NCBI RefSeq assembly: GCF_001553785.1
Contig: NZ_LOJP01000001.1
Coordinates: 2,833,794-2,897,793, forward strand
DNA from: Actinoplanes sp. TFC3
Lineage (GTDB): Bacteria; Actinomycetota; Actinomycetes; Mycobacteriales; Micromonosporaceae
Length of the DNA stretch: 64,000 nucleotides
Reading direction: 5' to 3'
This document shows, piece by piece, positions 17,601-31,439 of this stretch. Position 1 is the first letter of the stretch. Every line of letters starts with the position of its first letter. Under the pieces are notes generated by a model, which worked only from the letters and a program-made list of their open reading frames with translations, was not told where the DNA came from and did no database searches. The translations under genes were made by a program, and so were the position numbers.

Positions 17601-17956
17601 TTGGCGGCGGTGACCGGGCCGCTGTTCAGCTTGTACCTCAGCGTGACTGCGCTGGTACGTACCCGCAATTCGCCGTTTCGGGTGAAAGCCGTGAACCAGG
17701 TGCGTCCCGGGTTGCGGTTCACCGCGGTAAAGGTGGAACGGTTCTCGAACGCGTCGTCGGCGGCATACTCCAACCGCAGCAGCGTGGGGCTGAGCACCTG
17801 CACCCGAAGGTGACCGGCCTGCACGCTCTGCCCGCGGACCCGGGGTGCGGCCGGCGCGGCGAGCGCGGCGCCGGGCAGCAGGGCCAGCGCGAGAAGGACG
17901 GTCAGGAAGCCAGCCACCCGGGCGGCCAGTCCTCGTTTACCGACATGCCCGGACAT
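14663..17956 (-). CDS. Secreted GH31 alpha-glucosidase/alpha-xylosidase-like enzyme with C-terminal CBM20-like starch-binding domain
   Basis: 1,097 residues. ATG 17956 is preferred over an upstream ATG because a GGGGG sequence precedes it at suitable spacing. Signal peptide: FLTVLLALALLPGAALAAPAAP. GH31 N-terminal sandwich: VLSPTLLRLEYAADD. Barrel: WALGTWFSKYQAY, VMDTDWKSPNQW. Nucleophile Asp380 is in WWLDYCCDD and acid/base Asp448 in HFTGDTRPDWDTL; HDIGSFAG and RLHSDHGDRLPW follow. After the barrel come beta-sandwich modules, a CARDB/NEW3-like segment (GPGTITDLSAAVRAPEGW), a CBM20-like module (LYLPGNITELGPWDPDKLAM, YKYTRGSWETVENWG) and a terminal Ig-like domain. It probably releases sugars from starch-like alpha-glucans outside the cell. 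Confidence 0.9.
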   Translation of the reverse strand: MSGHVGKRGLAARVAGFLTVLLALALLPGAALAAPAAPRVRGQSVQAGHLRVQVLSPTLLRLEYAADDAFENRSTFTAVNRNPGRTWFTAFTRNGELRVRTSAVTLRYKLNSGPVTAANTTLELRVGRRAGTAHPAFGSPGRADSLGGWYRGLDYYDGQAGPVEQIELHPGMLNRSGWYLLDDTKTAVRTSNDWVAARPERAGAYQDGYLFGYGHDYQRGLADLKTLTGPSLLAPKWALGTWFSKYQAYSTEDYENELLPAFDKNNVPLDSLVMDTDWKSPNQWAGWNWNPTLFPDPQSFLADLKNRGINATLNVHAAISGDDPQFAQAQATAKGKLTPATSSFAPDPYRFDWTDPDQAAAYEHLHQPFEQQGVRQWWLDYCCDDSFVSTPGITADSWVNELYKRDGDARGQRGFSLARIGAAFPAYNEIGPSGPWAEHRSTIHFTGDTRPDWDTLKFAAAMTPAEGSIGQSYVSHDIGSFAGTHLPNDLYLRWVQLGAFQPVLRLHSDHGDRLPWEYADTVGKPAADFLRLRESLVPYLYTAARQSYDTGMPMARALYLQYPEQDEAYEHDTQYLLGDSLLVAPVTTPGLSTTVPVWFPPGVWTDFFTGTTFRGPATRTVAATPDHIPVYVKAGGIVPRSQGTENVADQDKSWLRLTAYPHAHGTTSVYDDAGDGPGYRTGRFTRIPVSYDEGRRSSLTVGPATGTYPGAPVARRYTVEFAGVSQPRVVTVGGRRAPFTYDAAKHLVSVEVPATSVRRSVTVTHDGSPLTVAQQPVVDLRFTAPDGLQSGVASTLVTEARNEGPGTITDLSAAVRAPEGWVITPRTPTTAASLAPGATFTVTYDVTPAGASPRTADVTALLTYRNPDGTTATLPAALTVPVRPVAVTFRVLAPPGTPADATLYLPGNITELGPWDPDKLAMTNKGNGIWEATITVPDGTDIQYKYTRGSWETVENWGSITGTNNRSVTVDGGVTRTMLVDDTSTAWGSGAPDIHLAIQYWRDPLVLSIAPGASAVTVTFQRDIQPTGVDYSGSVTVTGAAGPVAGTVAESTPGTLVFTPASPLVPGSYTLTVDKVSSVLVDGVPMQKPYTSTFTIG

Positions 17957-18097
17957 GACGCCCCCTGACCAAGTTCCGCAGCCATCCCGCAACGCTGTGA
18001 GCTTTGCCCCGCCGGGAGCGCCCTGTCAATAGTCGATGATCAATGGAGAAAGTGCCGTCCTCGAAGGACGTACACACCGGATCTCCCGGCAGAACAG

Positions 18098-18126
18098 GTT
18101 CAGCTCCGCAGTTGAGGGAGCTGAGC
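18098..18126 (-). terminator. Hairpin terminator of the universal stress gene
   Basis: GTTCAGCTCC at 18098-18107 pairs with GGAGCTGAGC at 18117-18126 (one G:T pair) around a 9-nt loop. It starts 41 nt beyond the stop codon of the minus-strand usp gene and is placed to end its transcript before the GH31 promoter. Confidence 0.6.
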
Positions 18127-18166
18127 GCCCGTGCACGCAGCTACAGACGTACGGGCGCGGAGCGGC

Positions 18167-18598
18167 TCAGCGGACCACCGTCACCGGGCATTTGGCGTAC
18201 GCGGCCACGTGCTGGCTGACCGAGCCGAGCACCAGGCCCGCGAACCCGCCGTGCCCACGCTTGCCCACCACGAGCAAGTCGGCGCCCGCGGACTCGTCGA
18301 TCAGCACCTTGGCCGGGCGGCCCTGGCGCACCTGCGACTGCACGAACACCGGCGGATCCTCGCCGAGTTCCTCCTTGATGACCTCGACCAGGTCGTCGGC
18401 GGTGCGCTGGCTGGGGTCGGGGACGTAGTGCTCGGACACGCTGATGCTGCCGGCCGGAGGCAGCAGCGTGTGCTCCCAGACGTTGAGCACAAGCAGACCG
18501 GCGCCGTGGTCGGCGGCTTCGGCGGCGGCCCAGACCAGGGCCTTGCGGCTGCCCGGCGACCCGTCCACGCCCACCACGATCGTCTTCCAGCTGGCCAC
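18167..18598 (-). CDS. Universal stress protein (UspA family)
   Basis: 143 residues starting at GTG 18598 with AAGGAG six nt before it. The protein begins WKTIVVGVDGSPGSRKAL and ends with the ATP-binding signature GKRGHGGFAGLVLGS (G-x2-G-x9-G-S), so it should belong to the nucleotide-binding class of Usp. Single-domain length is normal. It lies divergent from the MFS-Usp fusion, across a 180-bp gap with a CRP-type site. Proteins of this kind are usually induced by starvation or low oxygen. Confidence 0.93.
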   Translation of the reverse strand: MASWKTIVVGVDGSPGSRKALVWAAAEAADHGAGLLVLNVWEHTLLPPAGSISVSEHYVPDPSQRTADDLVEVIKEELGEDPPVFVQSQVRQGRPAKVLIDESAGADLLVVGKRGHGGFAGLVLGSVSQHVAAYAKCPVTVVR

Positions 18599-18703
18599 TA
18601 TCGGCTCCTTCCTGCCAGAAGCCGCCAGTACATGGCAGCGCCCGCCGCGGGGTCAACGCCGGCCTGCGAGAACGCGCCCTGACGCATGGACCGGCGGCAA
18701 TGG

Positions 18704-18733
18704 TTGCGCCGGCCTGCTCGATCGGTTTAGCGT
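18704..18733 (+). promoter_or_regulatory. Possible sigma-A-type promoter of the MFS-Usp gene
   Basis: TTGCGC at 18704-18709 and TAGCGT at 18728-18733 are separated by 18 nt. A start near 18740 would place the CRP-type palindrome immediately downstream of the start site. The match is moderate and unproven. Confidence 0.35.
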
Positions 18734-18742
18734 CGACTGAGG

Positions 18743-18758
18743 TGTGAACCAGATCACA
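18743..18758. promoter_or_regulatory. Perfect CRP/FNR-family binding site
   Basis: TGTGAACCAGATCACA is an exact TGTGA-N6-TCACA palindrome, the consensus of E. coli CRP and its actinobacterial relatives (mycobacterial Crp, corynebacterial GlxR). It ends 20 nt before the MFS-Usp start codon. In that position it would more likely repress than activate a promoter lying just upstream, unless the true start site differs. Confidence 0.75.
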
Positions 18759-18778
18759 TATCGCCGGAGGGGTCCGCC

Positions 18779-20698
18779 ATGGTCATGGAGGCGACGGAAC
18801 GCGAGAGCAGGCAAGCCGAACGCCGGCCGTTGATGTCGGGTCCCGCCCTGCTGATGATGAACCTCGGATTCTTCGGCGTGCAGTTCAGCTTCGGGCTCAC
18901 CCAGTCGGCGGTGAACCCGTTGTTCCTGCTCATCGGGGCCAGCCCGGACCAGCTGCCGATCCTCAACCTGGCCGGCCCGGTCACCGGGCTGATCATCCAG
19001 CCGTTGATCGGCGCGATCAGCGACCGGACCTGGCATCCCCGCTGGGGCCGGCGACGGCCGTTCATCACAGCCGGGGCGCTGCTGTGCGCGGTGATCCTGT
19101 TCGTGTTCCCGTTCGTCGGGGTGCTCTGGCTCGGCGTGATCTGTTTCTGGCTGCTCGACGTCGGCAACAACACCTCGATGGAGCCGTACCGGGCGTTCAT
19201 CTCCGACCGGTTGCCCAAGTCGCAACTGGCCCGCGGCTTCCTGACGCAGAGCATGTTCACCGGCGCCGGGGCCGTGCTGGCCAACGTGTCGCTGTTCCTG
19301 CTGCAGAAGGTCAACGCGCTGGACAAGACCGCCGGCAACGGGGTGCCGTACTGGATGTTCGTGTGCTTCATGATCGGCACGATCTGCATTCTGCTGACCG
19401 TGCTCACCGCGATGGCCCGCACCCGCGAGCTGACCCCGTCGGATCAGGAACTTGAGGAGATCCGCTCGACCCCCAAGGGCGCGGGCAACGCGATCCGCGA
19501 GATCGCCGGCGCTGTCCGGTCGATGCCGGTGGCCATGCACAAAATCGGCGTGGTGTTCGCGTTCCAGTGGTACGCCATGTTCATCTACTGGCAGTTCCTC
19601 GCGGTCAGCCTGGGCGAGACCGTGTTCCGCGCGAACCCCGGACAGGGCGGCCCGGCCTGGGAGGACGCGATCGCGTGGAGCGGCCTGCAGAACGGCGCGT
19701 ACAACTTCGTCACCATGGTCTCGGCGCTGTTCCTGGTGGGCTTCGCGCAGCGCATCGGCGCCAAACGGGTGCACGCGATCGCTCTGGGGCTCGCCGCCCT
19801 GTCACTGGTGTGGCTCGCGCGCATCGACAACCAGTACCTCGCGCTGGTGCCGATGATCGGGGTCGGCATCTTCTGGGCCAGCGCGGTCGGCGTGCCGTAC
19901 CTGATGGTCGCGAGCATGGTGCCGGCCAAGCGCACCGGCGTCTACATGGGCATCCTCAACATGATGATCGTGGTGCCGATGCTGGTGCAGACCGTGACCT
20001 TCGGCTGGATCTTCAAGCACCTGCTGGACGGCAAGGGCAGCAATGCGATCACCCTGGCCGGGGTGCTGCTGGCGATCGGCGCGGTGGCCATGCTCTGGGT
20101 CAACCCGCCGAACGAAAACGACGAGTCCCCGATCATGCCGCTGGGCAGCAAACGCAGCATCACCGTGTACGACCGCGTGGTCGTCGGCTCCGATGGCACC
20201 CCGACCAGCCTGTACGCCGTGGACCGGGCCGCCGAGGTGGCGCAGGCCGCGCAGGCCAGGCTGGTGGTCGTCACGGCGTACCGGGAGACCGATCAGGGCA
20301 TGTCGCCCGGCGTAGCTTCTGGCATGCACCGCGATCTGCACGGCGCCGAGGCGGCCCGCGACGCACTGTCCCGCTCGGTGACCGCGCTGACCCGTGAACG
20401 GGCCCGCTACATCGACCAGCGCCTGGTGGCCGGGGACGCCGCGCAGGCCCTGCTGGACGCGGTCGGGGCGAACCCGGCAAACCTGATCGTGGTGGGCAAC
20501 CGCGGGCTGGGAGCCAGCGAGGGGCAGCTACTGGGCTCGGTTCCGGCCGCGGTCGTGCGCAACGCGGTGTGCGACGTGCTGGTGGTGCAGACCTCCGCGC
20601 TCGACGAGGAACGCATGTTCGCCCGCGAGACGGTCCAGGGGAATCCGCAAGACGGTCCGGTGGAGCCCGGAGGTCGGTCCCGTGCAGGCGGTGACTAG
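18779..20698 (+). CDS. MFS sugar transporter (SLC45/sucrose-proton symporter-like) fused to a C-terminal universal stress domain
   Basis: 639 residues from ATG 18779 with GGAGGGG at 18766-18772. Residues 1 to about 455 form a 12-helix transporter of the GPH/SLC45-like group: the TM2-3 loop DRTWHPRWGRRRPFI, YRAFISDRLPKSQLARGF, and the late loop MVPAKRTGVYMGILNMM. Residues from about 463 form a full Usp domain (VYDRVVVGSDGTPTSLYAVD) ending in the ATP signature GNRGLGASEGQLLGS near 572-586. Known relatives of the transporter half carry sucrose or maltose-type sugars with protons. The cytoplasmic Usp tail could gate transport by ATP or energy state, which is inference. A perfect CRP-type site upstream supports carbon-source control. 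Confidence 0.87.
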   Translation: MVMEATERESRQAERRPLMSGPALLMMNLGFFGVQFSFGLTQSAVNPLFLLIGASPDQLPILNLAGPVTGLIIQPLIGAISDRTWHPRWGRRRPFITAGALLCAVILFVFPFVGVLWLGVICFWLLDVGNNTSMEPYRAFISDRLPKSQLARGFLTQSMFTGAGAVLANVSLFLLQKVNALDKTAGNGVPYWMFVCFMIGTICILLTVLTAMARTRELTPSDQELEEIRSTPKGAGNAIREIAGAVRSMPVAMHKIGVVFAFQWYAMFIYWQFLAVSLGETVFRANPGQGGPAWEDAIAWSGLQNGAYNFVTMVSALFLVGFAQRIGAKRVHAIALGLAALSLVWLARIDNQYLALVPMIGVGIFWASAVGVPYLMVASMVPAKRTGVYMGILNMMIVVPMLVQTVTFGWIFKHLLDGKGSNAITLAGVLLAIGAVAMLWVNPPNENDESPIMPLGSKRSITVYDRVVVGSDGTPTSLYAVDRAAEVAQAAQARLVVVTAYRETDQGMSPGVASGMHRDLHGAEAARDALSRSVTALTRERARYIDQRLVAGDAAQALLDAVGANPANLIVVGNRGLGASEGQLLGSVPAAVVRNAVCDVLVVQTSALDEERMFARETVQGNPQDGPVEPGGRSRAGGD

Positions 20699-20974
20699 TT
20701 GTCCGGGGTGAACAGGCCCTGCAGCCCGGACACGATGGCGATCAGCCCGAAGACGGCCAGCAGCAGGCCCACGCCGGGCGAACCCTCCCGCGGTCGCCGG
20801 CCGGTCAGCCGGCCCCACGGCAGGGCCAGCCCGACCCCGATGCCCACGATCTCGAAGCCGCCGCAGCAACGCGACAGCCAGCAAGAAACCACCGACGATG
20901 GTGGCCAGATCCAGCAGCAATGCGATCACCATGGCTGCGGCACGTACCCGGGAGCGCTCCCAGCCCATCAGCAC
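20695..20974 (-). pseudogene. Small membrane protein gene split by a frameshift
   Basis: Two overlapping minus-strand frames together give one sensible protein. From GTG 20974 the frame reads MGWERSRVRAAAMVIALLL then DLATIVGGFLLAVALLR, a hydrophobic helix. At about 20862 sense passes to the other frame, which continues GFEIVGIGVGLALPWGRL and VGLLLAVFGLIAIVSGL, a second helix, and ends GLFTPDN. Neither frame alone is convincing. A one-base indel in the GCGGCGG run is the simplest cause, either a real mutation or a sequencing error. The product would have been a two-helix membrane protein of about 90 residues of unknown role. Confidence 0.55.
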
Positions 20975-21042
20975 CCGGCTTCATCTGCCCCGGTAGCCTG
21001 ACCGGTCGGTAATGCATAGGCTGTGGTCGATGGAGGTGCACG

Positions 21043-23178
21043 ATGATGGTCGCCCAGCTCGGTCACAGCCTCGCCGCCGGTTTGCTGCTTCTGCCCGCCG
21101 CGCCGGCACCGGCCCGCACCACGCCGGCTGGGCCTGATGCGCCCGGGGCGCCCGGCGTGGACGAGCAGTATCTGCCCGCTGACAAGTCCGGATTCGGCAC
21201 CTCGGCCACGACAGCCAGCCCGGTCTGGTTCACCGTGCAGAAGCAGGGCGGGCTCGGCGAGATCTTCTACCCGACCGTCGGGTCGCCCGCCGTGCGCACG
21301 CTGGACTTCGTTGTCGCCGACCACAAAGGGCACGCAGTCCAGGCCAAGGACGCTGCCACGGTACGAACCCAGCTCACCGATGAGCGCAGCCTCAGCTTCC
21401 GCCAGACGTTCACCGAGCGCTCCGGCCGGTGGCGGCTCACCGCATCGTACGCCAGCGACCCGGCCCGGCCCACCGTGCTGGTCGACGTGTCGTTGAGCGG
21501 GGCCGGATACGACCTGTTCACCGTCTACGACCCGGCTCTGGCGAACACGCGCAGGGGGGACAGTGGACGTACCGAGGGGACTGCGCTTGTCGCTACGGAC
21601 GGCACGACCGCCAGCGCCCTGGTGGCCTCGCCCGCCTTCGCCGCCACCTCCAACGGCCTGCGCGGGGTCAGCGACGGCTGGACCGACCTGCGCGCCGACG
21701 GGCGGATGGACTGGCACTACCGCTCGGCCGCCGCGGGCAACCTCGTGCAGACCGCGAAGCTGCACCGGCACACCACCTTGGCCCTCGGGTTCGGCACCGC
21801 GCAGAGCGCCCCGGCGACCGCCCGAGCGTCGCTGCGCCGGGGTTTCCGGCCGGTCGCACGCGACTACGCGGCCGGGTGGCACCGCTATCTGGGCGGTTTG
21901 AAGCGGGCCCCCGCGGCGGCCGACCGGCGGCTCTACCAGGTGTCGGCGATGGTGCTGGCGGCCAGCGAGGACAAGACCCACCGCGGGGCGTACGTGGCTG
22001 CGCCCGCTGCGCCGTGGGCCTTCGGCCGCGATGATCCGTCCGGGCCGTACCACCTGGTCTGGTCGCGTGATCTTTATCAGATCGGCACCGGGCTGATCGC
22101 CGCCGGGGACGTCGCCGGGGCCAACCGCGCTCTGGACTTCCTGTTCGGCGTGCAGCAGAAGCCGGACGGCTCGTTCCCGCAGAACTCGCAGGTCGACGGC
22201 ACCCCGGTGTGGGGTGGGCTGCAGCTGGACGAGGTGGCGCTGCCGATCGTGCTGGCCTATCAGCTCAAGCGCACCGACGCGGGCACCTGGAGCCGGGTAC
22301 GCCGGGCCGCCGATTTCCTGCTCGGCTTCTCCCAGGACGGCAACGCAGCCCCGTGGACACCGCAGGAGCGCTGGGAGAACCAGTCGGGTTACTCCCCCGC
22401 CACGATCGCCGCGGAGATCGCCGGTCTGGTGTGTGCCGCCTCGATCGCCAGGGCCAACGGGGACCCGGCCTCCGCCGCACGCTACCTGGCGACCGCCGAC
22501 GACTGGCAGGCCCGGGTCAAGGCGTGGACGGTCACGAGCACCGGCCCGTACTCGGACCGCCCGTACTTCCTGCGGCTGACCAAGGACGGCAACCCCGACG
22601 CGGGCACCACGTACCCGATCGGCGACAGCGGCCCGTCGAACGTGGACCAGCGCCGCGTGGTCGACCCGAGCTTCCTGGATCTGGTGCGCCTGGGGGTGCT
22701 GCCCGCCGCCGACCCGGCGATCGTCAACACCCTGCGTGTCGTGGACGAGCAGTTGGGCGTACCCACAGCACGGGGCTTCTTCTGGCACCGCGCATCCTTC
22801 GACGGGTACGGCGAAAAGCTCGACGGCACCGCCTGGGACTACGGCCTGCCCGACGACAGCCGGATCACCCGGGGCCGCGCCTGGCCCCTGCTCAACGGCG
22901 AACGCGGCGAGTACAACCTGGCCCGGGGCGCGAAGAGCGCCGCGCACACCCAGCTGAGCACGATGACGCGTAGCGCCGGACCCGGCTCCATGCTGCCCGA
23001 GCAGGTCTGGGACAACCAGTCGCCGGCCGGCGCACCGCCGTTCGTACCCGGCACGCCGACGTTCTCGGCCACCCCGCTGGCCTGGACGCACGCCCAGTAC
23101 CTGCGCCTGGCCCGCGACCTCGAGGCCGGCCGGGTCCTGGAACAACCCGCCGTGGTGGCCGCTCGCTACACCCGCTGA
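21043..23178 (+). CDS. Secreted GH15 glucoamylase/glucodextranase
   Basis: 711 residues from ATG 21043 (GGAGGTG upstream). A short hydrophobic leader (LAAGLLLLPAAPAPA) suggests export. The N-terminal sandwich has FGTSATTASPVWFTVQKQGG and GEIFYPTV, typical of bacterial GH15. The (alpha/alpha)6 barrel has YHLVWSRDLYQIGTGLIAAG, the acid Glu445 in QERWENQSGYSPATIAAE, and the base Glu653 in MLPEQVWDNQSP. It would release glucose from non-reducing ends of starch or dextran-type glucans. With the GH31 enzyme and the MFS-Usp transporter nearby it forms a small alpha-glucan use region. It converges on the SDR gene with a 101-bp gap in which nothing clear was seen. Confidence 0.93.
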   Translation: MMVAQLGHSLAAGLLLLPAAPAPARTTPAGPDAPGAPGVDEQYLPADKSGFGTSATTASPVWFTVQKQGGLGEIFYPTVGSPAVRTLDFVVADHKGHAVQAKDAATVRTQLTDERSLSFRQTFTERSGRWRLTASYASDPARPTVLVDVSLSGAGYDLFTVYDPALANTRRGDSGRTEGTALVATDGTTASALVASPAFAATSNGLRGVSDGWTDLRADGRMDWHYRSAAAGNLVQTAKLHRHTTLALGFGTAQSAPATARASLRRGFRPVARDYAAGWHRYLGGLKRAPAAADRRLYQVSAMVLAASEDKTHRGAYVAAPAAPWAFGRDDPSGPYHLVWSRDLYQIGTGLIAAGDVAGANRALDFLFGVQQKPDGSFPQNSQVDGTPVWGGLQLDEVALPIVLAYQLKRTDAGTWSRVRRAADFLLGFSQDGNAAPWTPQERWENQSGYSPATIAAEIAGLVCAASIARANGDPASAARYLATADDWQARVKAWTVTSTGPYSDRPYFLRLTKDGNPDAGTTYPIGDSGPSNVDQRRVVDPSFLDLVRLGVLPAADPAIVNTLRVVDEQLGVPTARGFFWHRASFDGYGEKLDGTAWDYGLPDDSRITRGRAWPLLNGERGEYNLARGAKSAAHTQLSTMTRSAGPGSMLPEQVWDNQSPAGAPPFVPGTPTFSATPLAWTHAQYLRLARDLEAGRVLEQPAVVAARYTR

Positions 23179-23279
23179 CCCGAGCCGAAGAGGAGCCAGC
23201 CGACCAGGAACAGGGGCACTGCGCTGAGCGGAGCACTTCGGTGCCGGGGTTCGGCGTCCGCCGCGGGCGCAGCCCAGTC

Positions 23280-24011
23280 CTAGGAAAGGTCCGTCTGCTC
23301 CGGACCATGGGGGATGTCGATGCTGTCCTCGCCGGTGCGCAACGCCCGCAGGATGAACCGGCCCACGTACCCGGGGCTGTGCACGACCATGCCCGGTCGC
23401 GGCGACGCACCGGCGCGGAACATGCCGCCGCCGAACTCGGTCGCCGTGACCGAGGGCAGCACCAGGCTGACGTCGATGCCGTCGCCGGCGAGTTCCTTGC
23501 GCGCCACCTCGGTGAGCATGTTGACCGCCGATTTGGAGGCCGCGTAGGCACCCACCCCGGGCGGCGCGATCCGGGTGGTGCCGGAGCTGACCGTCACGAT
23601 TCGCCCGGAGCCCTGCTCGCGCATCACCGGCAGCACCGACTGGATCGCGGTCACCACGCTGACCACATTCAAATTCAGCAGTTCCAGGTACGCCCGCGGG
23701 TCGACATCTTCGAGCGTGCCGTGAAAGCTTGCCCCGGCGTTGACCACGAGCCCGTCCACCCGGCCGTGCCGTTGCACGGTGGCGGCCACGAGCGCTCGCT
23801 GCTGATCAGGATCGGTCACGTCGGTGGGCACCGCCAGCGCGCCGCCCAGCTCCTGGCTCAGCGCAGCCAGCCGATCCGCGCGCCGAGCGGCCAGCACCGG
23901 GTGGGCTCCGGCCTGGTGGAGCAGCCGCGCGGTGGCCTCGCCGATGCCGGAGGAACTGCCGGTGACAATGACAACCCGGCCGGTCAGGGAGGAGTTCGAG
24001 TGATCGCTCAT
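23280..24011 (-). CDS. Short-chain dehydrogenase/reductase (SDR)
   Basis: 243 residues from ATG 24011 (MSDHSNSS); an ATG 18 nt upstream is in frame but less likely. Cofactor loop: VIVTGSSSGIGEATA. VVNAG at the fourth strand. Catalytic Ser in VTVSSG and YAASK as the Tyr/Lys pair. Arginines after the second strand (LAARRADRL) favour NADP(H). The substrate is unknown. The family is large and includes many acyl or steroid ketoreductases. A 6-bp hairpin (23288-23306) falls in its last codons and could help end transcription. Confidence 0.92.
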   Translation of the reverse strand: MSDHSNSSLTGRVVIVTGSSSGIGEATARLLHQAGAHPVLAARRADRLAALSQELGGALAVPTDVTDPDQQRALVAATVQRHGRVDGLVVNAGASFHGTLEDVDPRAYLELLNLNVVSVVTAIQSVLPVMREQGSGRIVTVSSGTTRIAPPGVGAYAASKSAVNMLTEVARKELAGDGIDVSLVLPSVTATEFGGGMFRAGASPRPGMVVHSPGYVGRFILRALRTGEDSIDIPHGPEQTDLS

Positions 24012-24178
24012 TACCGCAACTCTAGCCATCCTTTAGGGGTATGCGGCCAACTCCCTTTGGTGGTTTCCTACAAACAACCCCCGGCCCGCCACGTTGAGTA
24101 CGACATGGCGCTGCCGACCCGGAGAAGGAAAAGTGGGGGCGGACGCCCATCTGCTCACCGGAGAGAGGTCTGCCGACC

Positions 24179-29641
<5,463 letters not shown>

Positions 29642-30624
29642 TGCCGCGGATCCACGTGACGAGGTTGTCGGTGCGGGCCGGGCTTTCCATGGCGGTGTGC
29701 GGGCAGCTCGGACCGTTGCTCTCGACCGCGACCAGCTCGGGTGCGCGCCAGCGGGGCTCGCGGAAATAGGGTGCGCCGGAGTCGTACGGGCAGGGCGTGG
29801 TGTCGGGGTGCGGGGCGAACCCGCGCACCCCGAGCGTCGCGTCCTGCACCGACTCGACCTTGAGCAGGCCGGTCTGCAGGTGCGTCGCGGGCACCGGGTT
29901 GGTGCTGGTCAGCGAGCCGTAGCCGGTGAGCCGCAGTACCTCGCCGGGCTTGGCGACCCGCCCGCTCAGCTTGACGGGCCGGATGTCGCGGATCGGCGTC
30001 CTGAGCCGGGCGAGCGCCACGTCCGCGGTGGCCGACTGGCGCACGGCGACGATCTCGACGTCGTGCCCGCCGGTGCCGGTGACCAGGTCCGTACGGCCCA
30101 CCGTGGCCACCGTGGAGGCGGCGACCGGGCGTTCGACGCGCACCCCGTTCTCGTCCCGGAAGCAGTGCCCGGCGGTGATCACCCAGTCCCGGGCGATCAG
30201 CGCGCCGGAGCAGGCGCTGTTGCGGGTGCCCCCGCCGAGCACCGGGATACCCGTCATGGTCAGCTTGACCGCGAACCGGTACCGCCCGTCCTTGACCGGC
30301 TCACCGTTGGCGATGGCGTTCGCCGGGCCCGCGCCGAGCAGCGTGAACCCGGCTGTGAGCACCGCGGTGACGCACCCGGCCAGCAAGCTGAGAGTTCCTC
30401 TGTGACGCACGAGGAGCCTCCTGTTCGATAGATGTCGAGGCATGTCTGGTCGAGGCCAGCATAGGACCGCCACGCTTCAGAAGCCGGTGTCCAGGAAGGG
30501 GGTCAGACGCAGCGCGGTCACGACCCTGCAATCCGCGACAAGTACACAACTGTTCACGCTAGGTGTTCGCGTAGCCTCTCCTTGGCCCATTTCACCTTGG
30601 GCTCTCTCGTGAGGAGCGAAACAG

Positions 30625-31269
30625 ATGACCCTGTACGGACGCGGCGGCGTCGATGCGAAAGAGCCGCGGCAGGGTCTGTTCACCCGGCTGCATCCCGCGG
30701 TCACGGCCGGCGTCAGCGTCGCCATCATCGCGGTGCTCGCGCTCGCCTACTGGATCTGGCGAGCCACCACCGGCACCACCAAGCCGGTCGCCGCTGCGAC
30801 AGCCTCGGCCTCCCCGTCACCGTCGCCGGCCACGCCCTCGAAGGCCGCACCCACCCGGCTGGCCCCCGGTTCCTGGCTGATTTTTCCGCGAGACGCGACG
30901 GACACCTTCCTGACCTCCAAGCAAGGTTTCGCCGCGCTGACCAAGAACGAGCCGGTGGCGCTGAACGTGGTCAAGGGCCTTGCCGATGACAAATGTTTTT
31001 CGGTACGCACGGACGACGGCCGCTACCTGAGACATTTCAACTACCGGCTCCGCTTCGACGCCACCGAGGACGCCGACCTCTTCCGCAACGACGCCACGTT
31101 CTGCCCCGAGGACGGCACACCCGCCGGCGCGGTGCGGCTCCGCTCCAAGAACTACCCGGACCACGTCATCCACCGGCGCGGCACGGAGCTTTACATCGAC
31201 GAACCCGGCGACTCGGCCACGTTCACCGCCGACAGCACCTTCGGCATCAAGTCGGCTGAGGGTTCCTGA
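30625..31269 (+). CDS. Membrane-anchored protein with AbfB (CBM42-like) arabinose-binding domain
   Basis: 214 residues from ATG 30625 with GGAGCG upstream. One transmembrane helix at about 29-50 (VSVAIIAVLALAYWIW) is followed by a Ser/Pro/Ala-rich linker and an outside domain. That domain has AbfB beta-trefoil repeats: DGRYLRHFNYRLRFDA, ATFCPEDG, then LRSKNYPDHVIHRRGTEL and TFGIKS. AbfB modules bind arabinofuranosyl side chains of plant or mycelial glycans. No catalytic domain is present, so it is a surface binding or anchoring protein. About 210 bp of intergenic DNA upstream holds its promoter, shared divergently with the protease. Confidence 0.78.
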   Translation: MTLYGRGGVDAKEPRQGLFTRLHPAVTAGVSVAIIAVLALAYWIWRATTGTTKPVAAATASASPSPSPATPSKAAPTRLAPGSWLIFPRDATDTFLTSKQGFAALTKNEPVALNVVKGLADDKCFSVRTDDGRYLRHFNYRLRFDATEDADLFRNDATFCPEDGTPAGAVRLRSKNYPDHVIHRRGTELYIDEPGDSATFTADSTFGIKSAEGS

Positions 31270-31427
31270 GCGCCGCTCGCTGCCTGCGGGAGTTCAGCTT
31301 GCGGGTCGGCGCCATGTACGCCGCCGAGACAGGCGCACCTAGCCGCGCTCGCCCCGGCCCGCGCTCCGCCCGCCCAGACCCACGACCCGCTCGACCCGCT
31401 CGACCTGCAGCGTCATCGATCTGCTTC

Positions 31428-31433
31428 TATATT
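31428..31433 (+). promoter_or_regulatory. -10 element of a probably leaderless promoter
   Basis: TATATT at 31428-31433 is the only strong A/T-rich -10 in the region, and its expected start site (7 nt on) is the A of ATG 31440. No ribosome binding site precedes that ATG, which is consistent with a leaderless mRNA for the transporter operon. Confidence 0.55.
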
Positions 31434-31439
31434 GAGCGG

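Noticed and set aside
23288..23306. 6-bp hairpin in the last codons of the SDR gene
   Set aside because: Too short and within coding sequence to be called a terminator with confidence.
31270..31427. CTCGACCCG repeats before the ABC transporter operon
   Set aside because: Only two or three short copies in GC-rich DNA; no evidence of function.
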